A stretch of DNA of 64,000 nucleotides, from positions 27,038,161-27,102,160 of the forward strand of contig CM055095.1 in the NCBI GenBank assembly GCA_029204225.1. Reading direction: 5' to 3'. The translations under genes were made by a program, and so were the position numbers. Every line of letters begins with the position of its first letter. The first letter of the stretch is position 1. Origin of the DNA: Diphasiastrum complanatum. Its lineage: Eukaryota > Streptophyta > Lycopodiopsida > Lycopodiales > Lycopodiaceae. The notes under the pieces are model-generated. The model saw only the letters and a list, made by a program, of their open reading frames with translations, was not told the origin of the DNA and did no database searches. Below, in pieces: positions 13,101 to 25,130 of the stretch.

Positions 13101-13518
13101 GCAAACAATTCAGACCTTTTCTTTATCTTAACAAGTTTTAGGAATAGTGTTAGAGGACTAAGAACAGTGCAATTGCAAATCCAATGATGCCCCGACCACA
13201 GAAGGTCTCAAAGTCTGCTAAACTTTTTCAGTACTGCCAAAGGCTTGAATTCTCAGCAGAGTAACTCACAAATTCTTTCAAAGAGAGGACTTTAAAAAAA
13301 AGGTAGAAAGATATAGGAAGAAAACAGGTTCTAATTCCAGTAAAACTATCATCACCATGCAGACCAGGAAGCAATGGCCGAAGAAACAGAGAAAAGTGGG
13401 TGAAGGTGGGTGGATGTAGGGCAATTGAGCTAACATCAGTCTGCCCAACATATCTGAGTAGCCTAGTACAACACCCAAATCGTCCCGTGGGGACACTTCT
13501 CAGGGCACGAGGATCCAT
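7171..13518 (-). CDS. TMEM131-like type I membrane protein, three-exon model
   Basis: This is the only well-preserved host gene. Proposed coding exons on the minus strand are 13518-13475, 12809-10883 and 10239-7171. The junctions keep frame (44 + 1927 nt = exactly 657 codons) and give about 1679 residues; human TMEM131 is of similar size. Residues about 31-50 form a hydrophobic leader (DFWLLLGLLLCTPQLC). Around residues 225-330 lies a PapD/Ig-like segment (EPSFLEWGKRPLYSPG, then LSPGEKLEITITYLP), the hallmark of the family. More beta-rich lumenal sequence follows. A single membrane span lies near 994-1017 (VIFQFTVFASILVLIIFAWL), then a basic stop and a serine-rich cytosolic tail of about 650 residues ending NTWKELFC. 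Animal TMEM131 acts in the early secretory pathway, binding collagen and TRAPPC8; the plant cargo is unknown. The two long exons are solid. The short first exon is my inference from phase and splice signals, and its donor (GG^GTGTTG) is weak. Confidence 0.8.
10240..10882 (-). other. Intron 2 of the TMEM131-like gene
   Basis: A donor GTATGTAC (minus strand, starting at 10882) and an acceptor TGCAG (ending at 10240) join ATG-AAG to GAT-GTG in phase 0. The 643-bp intron has no conserved coding content; the short ORFs inside it are chance. Confidence 0.8.
12810..13474 (-). other. Proposed intron 1 of the TMEM131-like gene
   Basis: The acceptor TGCAG at 12814-12810 precedes sequence in frame with the hydrophobic leader. 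That exon has no in-frame ATG before the leader, so a short upstream coding exon is required. The donor at 13474 after TTT-GG supplies the matching phase. Other donors in 13.3-13.98 kb are possible; an alternative hydrophobic start exists at 13975. Confidence 0.4.
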
Positions 13519-14260
13519 CTTTATCACTCGCACTCCAAAATTGCTTCCCCTCTCGAATAAAAACACAATCTTTTGGCTAGCCCACTTCATGTAATCCTAT
13601 CATCCTACTACTGTAGCTCTTTGTTTAACTAGTTTTTCCAACACCAGATGATTGATAATACCTTGTGCTGGTTGTCATGTCCCTCCAGAGAGTGTGCTTT
13701 AAACACACATTGAGAGAGCACGTCAAACCACTGCTCTTGGCTATTAACCAGCCCATATCTCCCCTATCCAATGCAGCAGCTGGCACAGGAAACACGAGAG
13801 CTCCAACAGGAAAATCAACCAAAAGCAATCAATCTCTGTACAGAGGAAGAACAGTAGTGAAGCAGCTGCACAACCCATCTCCAGGAGATGAGAGAGGATC
13901 GAACAGACAAGGAAAGAGACGATCAGAAGAGGCAATAGCAAGCGACAAGCTCAGAAAAAGCATGAAAGCCGCCATTGCTAATAGGCTATCTGTGAGAGAA
14001 AAGATAAGGGGGAGGGGGGTTTGTTTTTACAGTCCAACACCAGCCACTTAGATTTCTGCCACGTGTCAAATTTTGCCATGTGGACTCCAATCAATGGTTC
14101 AGATAGGAAATGTGGCAATATCTGGATGGTCATGATCAAATCCAACGGTGGTGGGCTTCTGACAGAAAGCCATAATCTCACCTCTTTGTAATAAAAATTC
14201 GCCTGGTATTGAGTAAAAATTAAATATAGACCAGAAAACAAAAAGAAAATAATTTAGTCT
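13519..14260 (-). promoter_or_regulatory. Likely 5' UTR and promoter region of the TMEM131-like gene
   Basis: This stretch lies directly upstream of the proposed start and holds no other gene. At 14059-14068 it has CCACGTGTCA, a G-box/ABRE-type core (CACGTG) about 545 bases from the start codon. There is no clear TATA box. Assignment is by position only. Confidence 0.35.
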
Positions 14261-14835
14261 CCCGAATATCTAGATAAATATTGGGAAATCAAATATTCAA
14301 GAGAAGAAAACAAATTCCTAGATAGCGATACAATAAAAAACAAAATGTAAAAATCCCCATTGAGATCAAAAAAATCCGAAAAATAAGTCGTGGAAAATTT
14401 CAATACGGTATTATAGAAACTCGGAGAATGCTCGAATAACGCAAGGAAATTCAGTTTTACGGAAATTTTTTAATTATTTTAAATTGAAATTTTGGGCTTG
14501 AGCTTATTTTCAACCTGCTATAATAAGTACGAGAGAAAAAAATTAAATAAACGATGAATGACAGAAACGGGCCGGCAATCGGGTGGGTCACCGAGAAAAC
14601 CTGCCGCCGGGTATCTTTAGTTGCCGGTCCCAGCAGTACGGACACACTGCACTTTCTCATTGAAGGGGACGAGACGGGGTAGCACCGTACGTTAGCCTGT
14701 CGGTTGAACGTCGTAGGCCAGCAGATATAGATCATAGTACCCTAGGGCCCATGCCCCTTATTTTTGTGTTATTATTTTGCAAACACTCCCAAATTCCAAT
14801 GGAGCATGTTCTAAACCTCTGGGGGATTTCCCTCC

Positions 14836-15016
14836 AATTTCTTATATTTTTGGAAGTCTTCTATTTTTTGAAATTCTTGTCTTTTGCGTCGTCTTGGTGC
14901 AATTTCTTGTATTTTTGGAATTTTTAAAATTCTTATCTTCTGCCTCTTGGTGCAATTTCTTGTGTTTTTGGAAGTCTTCAATTTTTTAAAATTCTTGTCT
15001 TTTGTGTGTGTCTTGA
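14836..15016 (+). repeat. Three-unit tandem repeat (53-65 bp units)
   Basis: Units begin at 14836, 14901 and 14954, each opening AATTTCTTRTRTTTTTGGAA and ending near CTTGGTGC. The middle unit lacks about 12 bases. The T-rich sequence has no convincing coding role. Confidence 0.85.
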
Positions 15017-15229
15017 TGCTGCTGTCTATGGCATCTCAAATTAGTCGACCAAAAAATATTAAAAAATTTTGTTAGTGTCCATCGTAGTGGGGATGTATGG
15101 GTAGAGTTGTTGACCGCCATTGGATAGGTGCAGGCTCTGAGTAAATGTATTGCCAAGTTGTATATATGTCATAAATAACAACCGCTAGCTGCTTAACATG
15201 TGTTTATGTTAATAAATTATTTCATTAAC

Positions 15230-15500
15230 TCAATGCTAGTGATGTGAGCCTGCAAGTCTGCGGGGGTTCGAGCGTTTTGGGTGCAGGGCCGGGTTTTGGG
15301 CGGCTGGGCAAAACGAAAGATTAAAAAATTTTAAAATGGGGAGTTTTTTTTCTGGGTAGGGTCAGGCTACCCGTGGGGAAACCGCGACCTTTGCCCGAAA
15401 AAAAACATGAAGGAAACTTTTTTTAAAAAAGGGTCTCGGGCAGCATGAGGCGTGAGCGCTGCCCAGGCAACGTGAGCTGCCCGGGAACACTATTCTTTTA
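15230..15500 (+). repeat. GC-rich segment with a Pol III box B-like motif, possible SINE remnant
   Basis: In AT-rich surroundings, this interval is GC-rich and contains GGGGGTTCGAGCG (box B-like) about 30 bases after a weak box A-like TAGTGATGTG. No tail or target duplication was identified. It could equally be a fragment of another repeat. Confidence 0.25.
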
Positions 15501-18500
15501 ATTATAATAGATAGATACGTATGTGACCTAAGCTTTATAAGGATTTACCTATTTTATTACACAAAATGAAAGTGATAGGCAAAAGATTTTCTACATTTTA
15601 AGAACTTGTCATTTTTTTACAAGTCCACTCTTTGTAAGATATTTTAAAAAAAGATGTAGATTCCATTCCATTCCTATACTTCCATGGCTTGCATGAACAC
15701 TCCCAATGGAGTGTATGCCTCATAAATGAATGAAACCATGATTTGTCTCTTAGTAGAGTTGGACAAGAGTTGAGTGTCGGCGGGCTATCAAAGGCGAAGG
15801 CTCAAATTCCAATTGCTTCATGAGTGAACGTTTCAAGTCTTGTGCCCAACCACAAACCCCAATCATTTTCCTGACATAGTATGATTTCAAAACTTTTGTT
15901 TTAACTTACAATGTAAGAAGTTTCAGTGCATAGGAGGAGTTTACACATTTAACCTCATGTGAAGACATTCGGGACCCATTTAATGCTTGGCAGACTGGCT
16001 CCATTTACACACAAAATAGAATTAGGATGTTGTTATTATATGATGTAAATGCTACTACTACATTCATATTTGTACAGAACAATGATAGTGGAATTTGTTA
16101 TCCTTCCAGCTAAAAGTAAAAATAAAAAAAAATTGTACAATGGAGGGGGAGAGAACGGGAAACATAATTTAACTTTATGAGCTTGACTCCAAAGCTTCAT
16201 ATAAAGGTGAGTTGGAGTTGCATCATGTTCCCAAGCTAAAGTTTCAAGGTTCAAAAGGGTGGGTGACAAACACCATGTTTTTTTTTATGAAACCTTGTTT
16301 CAAGCTCCTCATAGTAAGTAAGTAGATGAAATGAAGCCCCATGCACAGAAGCCCGTTTGCACGCACACACCTCCTAGGCCACATGCTCTTGAACTTGAGT
16401 ACTTTGTCTTTTACATTATGTGTGTAGTTAAGAGCAAGTGTGCTACTATTGGACTATGCATATTGGTTGTAATTCGGCATACATATTGAATATGGCACAT
16501 AGTTTCCCTCTCCAACTTGGTTGAATAAAACCAAAATTTTAGTCTACAAAGATTTGGTTTCAAATTTGAGCCTAAACGCAATGAGAAGGAACGTCAAGAT
16601 CCATCGCACTTCAGTTTTACCATCCCTTTATGTGGATGTCCAATTTACACCACATTGCAAAACAAAGTAACAAGGTGATCTCAAAAATCACAACAAGCTT
16701 TGTCCTACAAGTGTATGCTGAAAGGTAAAGAAACATCCAATAATTGAATAGTGCAAAAAGATTTCACAAAATTGAAGGCCTATAAGAGATTAAATTCTAT
16801 AAAGTAACACACACCAACTCTTTGCTATTCATGCTTCTCTCTTTGCAACACAACTAAAAATGTGGTACATAATGATGTTAATCTGACTATGTTAAAAGGA
16901 AAAAAGGGTTGTAACAAGGATTAGTGTTTCGTATCATCTTTTAGTCAAAAATGGTTTTCATCTTGATATGTTGCATCAAAGTTCCAATACCTCAAAGTGG
17001 TTACTGTCCAATGAGCATTTAACATGAGATTTTTGCTTCATTGATGTTATGAATGATAATCTGATAAAGATGTATCTTCTTACCAACTATTAAACTAGAA
17101 AGCAAGGACCTTATATACACGAAGTGATCCGTATCTTTGCATAACTTACACCCCAATTCAATTAGAGAGGAGGCAACAAGATTTTAATGGACTCGAAGAG
17201 GAAATCGAACCTGAACTTTGCAATAACCTCTTCATAAGAGGACTCATATGTACTCTCCCCGTGTACTATCAACTATCTTATGAATCACTTTGAGAATAGC
17301 TCATTTACTGGAATCATCATATTGTGAATAAGGGTTCTAGGGTCACTTACAACAAGATTTGCATAAGTACTTACAAAGAGTTTTTTTCTCTCTGTGTAGC
17401 TAAATGACAAACGGGAGACAAAAGCTAGCATGGTTGGAACAAAGTCATTGCTAAGATCACGAAGATTAAGTCCATCAAATTTTTTACTCACGTAATGTTG
17501 TTGCAAGCCCTTCCTCTCATATGCAAATATAAAGGTGTGACTTACAAAAGCTATAATTGAATGTGGTCATGTGGTTGAATCCTTACTCCATTTTTTGTTG
17601 AATGCCACATCTATTATTGATATCTTATTGTGGAGTTTGAAAAAAGACTCCATGTCAAATCCAAAACCATCACCTCTAACTACATTCCTAGCAAAATAGC
17701 TTTCAATAATTCTATTTTTTTGCTCTATCAAGGATACCATCAAAGTTTTGATGCTATGGGAAATCTAGATTGGATGTAATTACAATTGTTTTTTTCAACT
17801 ATCTTCTAGAGAGCAAGGAGTTGATCCTAGTCCTACTTTTCTTATAGCTAAGTCTTCATTTTTGTTGAATTATTCAACAATAGACATATTTAACTTTTCT
17901 CTACTATACATATTTATGAAGTTTATAGTAAAAGTAATAATTTTGAGAAAGAAAAATTATTGTCATTTGAAATATGTCATTAAAAATACGTAGCAATCAT
18001 GAGCAGTGATAGCGAACATGTGACATTACGCCATTCATTGAGAGAAGGTTCATTATGTTCCATAGTGCAGGCTGCAAACAAATTTAGATCTTTACCGTCT
18101 ATCTCTCTCCTGCTACATCAGGTATCGTTCATGGGCTATAGCTTGTGGCAGAATTCGTCGCTCCCGTGGCTTAGCCTGCTACACACAGTAGCCACCTCCT
18201 AATGAACACTACCTAGTTCGTAGCTAGTTTGTTAAAAAGCTAGCAAATAGACCAAACAATGTTAATAAGCTAAATATATCTTTGCTTTAAATTAGAAATG
18301 ACAATTTTCAAAGATTCATGAGTTCATTTATTCCCTTAAGCCTTGATCCACGTACCTATAGAGAAGACGTTTTTGTATTAGAATGTGATTGTGTTAGTTT
18401 CTAAATATAGCATGGTATTGCATTATCTAAATATAACTTTTGGCCCTCCCTTGTAAGCATTGTGCAAAATAGTTGTTCTCACTATTTGCTAGTGTAGTCG

Positions 18501-18600
18501 AGTTGGAATTGTGCTCAGAAAGGCACCTAGAATTAATCTTAGTTGCTTGCGAAAGGGAGTGATTTTTGCTCCTTTGTGGCCTTACTATGTGATTTGCAAG
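15501..18600. other. Intergenic stretch, nothing recognised
   Basis: AT-rich DNA with scattered short ORFs. No family motifs, LTR ends, primer-binding sites or RNA genes were seen on either strand. Confidence 0.5.
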
Positions 18601-18610
18601 GGACATATTG

Positions 18611-18797
18611 TACCAAAATGATAATGATGCTATTTGACTTAGCCAAAAGGTTTTTTCTCTTTTATGACATATGTGCTTTGGATTGGAGGCCAAATGTCAA
18701 TGGACGTAATGTACAGAATGATAATGATGCTCATTGACTTAGCAAAAATAGATTTTTTGCTTATATGTAATCATTTGTGTTGCATATTAGAGTCCAA
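18611..18797 (+). repeat. About 101-bp diverged tandem duplication
   Basis: Two copies begin near 18611 and 18712, sharing AATGATAATGATGCT, TTGACTTAGC and the ending TTGGAGGCCAA versus TAGAGTCCAA. They are diverged by several substitutions and small indels. Confidence 0.75.
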
Positions 18798-19252
18798 CGC
18801 CCAAGGTAATCTTGGAAGAGAAATAATTTTCTAGTCAAAGAAAAAAACCCTTGTTTGGAATCCAATTTGAATTCTTGGCATGTCTTGAATGCAATTAGCC
18901 CATGTGCTCAATAATAATTATTGCTAGATACAGTCATCGTGCTAAGCTAGAATAGAATTAGTTTTGAGATTTCAATTAGTAAGTGGTCATAAAAAACCAT
19001 GCTATTTAGTTAATGACAAGAATTGTAATTATGGTTTTGAGGCCCAAGTTAGTCTAATAAGGCTCCAAACTCATATTAGAGACACCCATGACCGCTATAA
19101 ATAGCTAAGGTCATGCTAAACTTGGATTCTATTCTACATTCACTCATTTCAAACTTTCTCTTATGAGATTTAGAAACTTCTCTTTTTTAGAGCTATGGCT
19201 TTTGCCTTTTGGTAATTCATGTGCACCTTCACATGAGAGCTTGATCGTGCCC

Positions 19253-19946
19253 TGTAAAGAATTGCCAAAAATTGGCAAATCTAGCTTGATAAAACACCAT
19301 GTAGAATCATGTAAAATGTACATAAGTGGGTCCCACATGTGTGAGGCCATGATGCCACATGGGAAACCATCCTAGATTAGGTTAGGTTAACTATATAAGG
19401 TTGGTCATGTCATTTTGGTAGTGATTTCTAGATTACAGGACCTACACCTAAGTTTAAGGTGAAAAATTAACCAACTAGTCACCTACTAGGCATGACACTA
19501 GGAATTAGGCTCGGGTTGCAAATTAGGGAAAGAGAGCCAAGTTAACTTCCTTATTACATGTTGGAAATCCGCCTAATACCTTCAAAAAGGAAATCACAAT
19601 TGCTATGTATTCCACACTCCCATAGTGAGAAGATAGACTATTTTTGGATCTCATTGGCAATCTCGAGCTTCTCCTCTATGTACATTGAGTTTTTGTGATC
19701 CAAATGCAACCAAATCAATTTGTACTTGTTTCTCATATTTCAGGCCATACTATAGTACACATATGCCAAGTCAGATTTAGTGATTGATCAATGCTATTGA
19801 TTGTTCTTGCTTGTTGATTGTCAAATTGCCAATCTAGATCAACTTTTTTGTGTCTAGTTTTTTGATAGGCTGTAAAGCAAGCATCCAATCACTCTTGTGG
19901 ATCTTTTGTAGATGCATTTATGGCCCTAAAGTATAGTACTTTCACA
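19253..19946 (+). repeat. 5' LTR of copia F
   Basis: It starts TGTAAAGAATTGCC, resembling the copia B LTR start, and ends TTTCACA directly before the primer-binding site: 694 bp. CTATATAAGG near 19391 is a likely TATA box. The part from 19422 onward is repeated at 26442-26973. Confidence 0.8.
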
Positions 19947-19959
19947 TGGTATCAAAGCC
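19947..19959 (+). promoter_or_regulatory. Primer-binding site of copia F
   Basis: TGGTATCAAAGCC directly follows the 5' LTR and matches the initiator tRNA-Met 3' end with one change (A for G). Confidence 0.85.
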
Positions 19960-20567
19960 AAGTACAATATCTTTAATCATTGATCTAATCAAATCCATTT
20001 TTAGCCATTTTTTGTGCTAAAAACTAGTCTTGTGAGGGTGAGCTAGAAGCTAAGTTTTGGTGAGGGGATTTGATCTCAAACTTAGAAGGGATCAAAATCC
20101 ATACTGTTCACACATGTGGGCACTTTTGAAACAGCATTTAATGCACTACATTCATTTGATCACTGTAAATTCAATTTGAGAGCTTTTGATGTAATTTTTG
20201 GTGGAAATCATAGGATAAGCTACCAAGATCAAGTGCCATTGATTAGATTTGAATTTGATTCATGAGATATAATTAATCTAGGCTGAAATCAGGTCCTCTA
20301 AACTTGTTTTACAGGTCTTGAAAGTACATCAATGTGTGTAAGGGAGATTTAGTCTCTTCTTTGTCCAAAGATAGCCAAGATTGGCAAGATTTGTTTGAAT
20401 GTAGATTTCACATCATCTTATCTTCATTCCAACTTTGTGAGGGAGTGATAGAACTATGATTATAAGTCTATTTGTTGGATTAGAAATCAAATTTGATTGA
20501 AATACTACAAGTGTGAAACCTTTGTGACTTTTGGAGTCATTTCTTGTGTGTAGAATTCACTAGTAAG

Positions 20568-20625
20568 ATGGGATCTATTGGTGCATACCTTCTAGAAGCT
20601 AGTGAGAGATTGAATTCTATAAATT
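20568..20625 (+). pseudogene. Copia F gag N-terminal fragment
   Basis: From ATG at 20568 the reading MGSIGAYLLEASERLNSINY matches the start of Gag in copia C, D and E (MGxxLxEPSERL). It stops abruptly at the junction with the reversed gypsy. Confidence 0.85.
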
Positions 20626-20632
20626 ATAAGAA

Positions 20633-23600
20633 CTCCTTCTCCCAGGTGTCCTCATCATCTGACTTACCTTTCCAAAGAATCAAATATTCAAAAATCCAAC
20701 GATTTCTCAGCCGATGTCGACGAGTATCCATTATCCTTTCTGGTTCATGGGGTACAAAAGTAGTCAAATCCTCCAATAGAACTAGATCACCTGTGGGAAT
20801 CAGGTCATCTTTCCCCCAAGTTGTTCCTTTAAACGACTAACATGGAATACAAGATGAACCTTAGTTCCAACAGGGAGTTCTAGTCTATAAGCAGCCCTAC
20901 CAATCTTGTTAAGAACTTTGAAATGATGGCTAAAACATGGAGATAACTTCGTACATTTTCCCGTTTGACGTGTCTTAGAGTCTTTTGAGATTCTAAGGTA
21001 CACCCAATCACCGATCTCAAACTCTTGAAGAGCGTGACTTCGGTTGGCATAGAACTGGGCTCTATCTTGGGCCGATCTAATGCTTTCCCTAGTCACCTGC
21101 AACATTTCCTGGATATCATGCAAGAAATCTCTTGCAGCTTGAACCTTGAGACCTTTGAGTCCAACGAAGATAGGGGAACGAGGCTAAAAGTCATGCAAGA
21201 GCATTAAAGGACTAAAATCAGTGGCATAATGCTTCATACTATTGTATGCAAACTCAACCATTGGGAGATACTTTTCCCAGTCTGATTGTCGTCTGACATA
21301 TGCACGAAGCATATCTTCCATCGACTGGTTGACATGTTTGGTCTAACCATTGGTTTCTAGGTGATCCGTAGACGATAGACTTAAAGTAGTTTCCAGTCTT
21401 TCAAAGATGGCCTGCCAGAACTTGCCAGTGAACTTGGAATCATGATCACTAACAATATCGTTCGGCAATCCATACAACCTGAACAACTTTTCAACGAAGA
21501 GTTGAGCAAGCAGAAGCTTTGACAATAGTTTTTGTTGGAATAAACTATGCCATTTTGGTTAGCCTGTCAACTACTACCCAAATAGCATCGTGGCCCTTCC
21601 TTGACTTAGGAAGTCCAATCACAAAATCCATGGAAATACTTTCCCATTTCTTGTTGGGAATTTCTAATGGATGCAACAGACTAGCTGCTTTGAGTCTTTC
21701 TGCTTTATTTACCTGGCATTGTTCACACTTTTGAATATATGCCTCGACGTGACCTTTCATTTTTGGCCAATAAAATTCTCTCTTAACAAGTTCAAGCGTC
21801 CTCTATATACCAGGGTGTCCCGCGCTGGGGCTATCATGGCACTCGTGCAGGATTTGGGCCCTAATGTCCGTGATATCTGGCACACAGACTTTTCCACTAC
21901 GGAAAAGCAAACCATTCCGAATGGAATAACTATCAAGTATCTTCTCTTCGCGAAATTTCTTGGAATCCTACTTTCCAAGATTGTCTCTCATTAAAGAGCT
22001 TCCTACCAGGACATCTTGCCAAATATGACCGAAAAACTCATCGGTCTGACAAAGATCTCGCAGAGAAAGATACAACTCAGATTGGGACTCAGCAAAGCAT
22101 AACTGATTAACTTCATCAATCCGGCTCAAAGCATCATTGACACAATTCGACGTACCTCGACGGTACTTAATGTTGAATTCGAACTCTTGAATGGGTTTCA
22201 ACCAGTGGGCCTAAGGTGGAAGGCATCACAGATATACTTAAGAGATTCATGATCTGTCATAACCACAAATTTAGATCCGTACAAATAATGTCTCCAGATC
22301 TTTAACACATGCATGACATCAAAAAGTTCCTTCTCATAAGTAGAATACCTACTTTAAGCTAGGTCTAACTTCTTGCTTTCGAAAGCCACATGTCTACCAT
22401 CCTGGTAGAGGACCACACCTACCGCATAGTCACTAGCTTCTGTTTCCACTAAGAAAGATCTTCTAGGGTTCATGTGTAAGATAGGGGTTGTAGACACTAA
22501 CATCTTCAAAGCTTCAAAGCTTTGATTAAGTTGATCAGTCCAAACAACAGGAGGATTGATCTTCGAACGCCTTCTGGCCTTCTTCTTATTACCCTTTTTA
22601 GTTTTCCGTTTGGCTTTCTTCACTCCCTTAAGAAGATTTGTTAGAGGCAATGCAACGAAGGCATAGTCTTTAATGAATTTATGGAAAAACCCTATGAAGC
22701 CTAAAAAAGATTTTACTTCCCTAATGGTTTTCAAGATAGGCCAATCATGAACTTTTTGGACCTTATCGTAATCTATCTCAAGACCTCGATCGGAAACGAT
22801 ATGTCCCAAATACTTGAGTCGAGTTTGAAAAAACTCACATCTAGACTCCTTAGCATAAAGCTTTGTCTGCCTTAGATTATCTAAGACTGTACGCAAATGT
22901 GCTTCGTGCTCCTCAAGAGTCTTACTGTAGATCAGTATGTCATCTAAAAATACCAGAAGAAACTTCCCCAGATATGGACAAAGAATATCGTTCATCATCT
23001 GTTGGAAGGTTGTCGGGGCATTAATCAGACCAAAGGGTAAGGTTAAAAATTTGTAATGGCCATACCTAGTATGAAAACTATTTTTGGAAACATCCCCCTT
23101 GTGTATTCTAATTTGATGGTACCCTGACCTAAGGTCCAATTTGGTGAAATATTTAGCACCATTCAATCGGTCCATTAAGTTGTCCATCCGAGGCAAGGAA
23201 TAGCAGTTCTTATTTGTCATTTTATTAAGCTTTTTGTAATTGACACAAAGACGAATACCACCGTCTTTCTTGCCGGTTAGCAAAACAGGAGCTCTCCAAG
23301 GGGATTTACTAGGCCGAATATGGCCTTTACGTAACAACACCTTAAGTTGACTAGCAGCTTCATTTTCTTCCTTCGGGCTCATCCTGTATGGAAAAAGCGC
23401 GTCAGGAGAGCTGTCAGGAACGAGATCTATGTGATGGTCTACACCTCGTGAGGGGGGAAGACCCTCAGGCAACTGCTCAGGGAATATATCATTATATTCC
23501 TCCCTAAGTCTCTTAAAGATTTTGTCCTCAGGCAAAGATTCTAAATTATCATCAGTAAAAGACAATGCTTTAGGGAAAGATGATACATCAACATTGACAT

Positions 23601-25130
23601 TATGAGTACTAAACGCATCTATGTAAGATTCATCTTTCAGATAACATAAATACGAAAAATACTCAGAATTCAAAATACATTGATTCGCTTCATGAGCAGT
23701 TACAAAAGGTAGATTTGGCTCATCGCCTTTAAGACAAACCAACGAGTCATTATGCAAGAAAGAAATACAATGAGATACATAGTTTTTCTTTCAAGACTCA
23801 TTCCTAGCATAAAACCACTCTTTACCTAGGATTGCATCCACCTTATCTAGATTCATGACATGAAAAGACAAACTATCTACATAGTCTTGAATCTTCAACG
23901 GCACGTGAGAGACAAAGTGGGCCCAGACTTGCTACTCCCCACCAACTGCCATCCTAATCACGTACTTGTGGTCACTTGGTGCGGTTGCCAGCTGCAGCTT
24001 CTGCACCAACTTAGCATTAATAAAATTATGTGTAGAACCATTGTCAAAAAGAATACTCACAGGTCGGCTACCTACGAAACCACTCATACGAATGAGGTCG
24101 TGAGGTCCAAACACTGCAATATTAAAACAACAATTTAAACAAACTGTTTCATCTTTAAAAGATACATCAATGCAAGAAATAGAAGAATTACCGGGTGCCT
24201 TAAAGGAGCGGCCACTCTTCTTCCATCTCTTCGGATAGTCCTTGGAAAGGTGCCCCTTCTCCATGCAGGAGAAACACAATCCGTCGCTTTTGGCCTTATC
24301 GAAGTCCACTCTGTCCTACCGAGGGCCCTTTTTTTTTTTTTTTCCCAAAGGAGAAGCTTCGCCGACCATATGGTCCTTGCCCTTTTTGATAGAAGGACCC
24401 ACAGAGGATTTGTCTTTGGCTTTGGGCTTTGGTTGTTCTTTGTGAGTTATTGTGTGCATGTCGTCAAAAATCCAAACGAAACGCACCGCATCCTCTAAGG
24501 ATTGTGGCTGATTACGACGTACCTCCAACTGATATTCTTTGGGCAAGCCCAAAATGAAATGTAGCTTAAGGAGTACCGGTCTATGCGGTTAAAAAACCGC
24601 GAAGTAGCCTCTTGGAAGTCTTGCAAGTAGACGTCCAAGGGCTTCGTCCCAATTTGCAACGTGGCAAGTCGACGATAATATTCAAAATCATCTAGGACAG
24701 GCATAAAGGCAGCCTTAAAGGCTACTTGGAAGTCATCCCATGTAGTTGGGACTGTAGCTCGGTCTTTAAGATCCTGCCACCAAGAATACACCTTACCGCG
24801 TAAAAACATGATGGCCGTTGAAATACGCGAGCTATTTGGTAGATCATGCATGGAGAAATGCGACGTCCATCAATCTAACTAGGCTAACACCACATCTTGG
24901 TGTCTGTCCTTCTTCCCTTTGGTAAAAAATTCCGGAGTAAACATCGAGTTTAGGAGAGCTTGTCAAGACTAGGACATGGCCCGAATCTCGGCCTCCGCCC
25001 GTTCATGCTAGCGCATGTCCACAATTTTTTTTTTTAACAAATTTATGGCATGCGTCATGTTCTCCATATTAGTCCCGACGGGACTTGGAGCTCTGGTCTC
25101 ATCCATAGGGGTGTCCATGGATAAAGGAGA
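20633..25130 (-). pseudogene. Gypsy J gag-pol with chromodomain (broken)
   Basis: In coding order: Gag (about 25130-24495, retrotransposon-gag segment with FLRGKVYSWWQDL and DYLQDFQ-like end); zinc knuckle CFSCMEKGHLSKDY near 24270, the final cysteine now tyrosine; protease with DNGSTHNFI in place of DSGATHNFI; RT/RNase H (23757-22354) with KLDLRSGYHQIRI, LPFGLINAPTTFQ and the catalytic FLDDILIYS; integrase (about 22200-20800) with zinc-binding CEQCQ and DFVIGLPKS; then a chromodomain (about 20815-20633: LIxWKG, DEDTWE) one frame away. Stops and frameshifts occur throughout. The RT/RNase H block is intact over 467 codons. A chromodomain marks chromoviruses and usually steers integration to marked chromatin. 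Confidence 0.85.

Noticed and set aside
13228..13590. 120-codon minus-strand ORF read as a separate gene
   Set aside because: Only its start (13518) fits as a first exon; the rest is best explained as intron sequence.
16036..17506. Small ORFs in the 16-17.5 kb intergenic region
   Set aside because: Under 80 codons, AT-biased composition, no motifs or neighbours.
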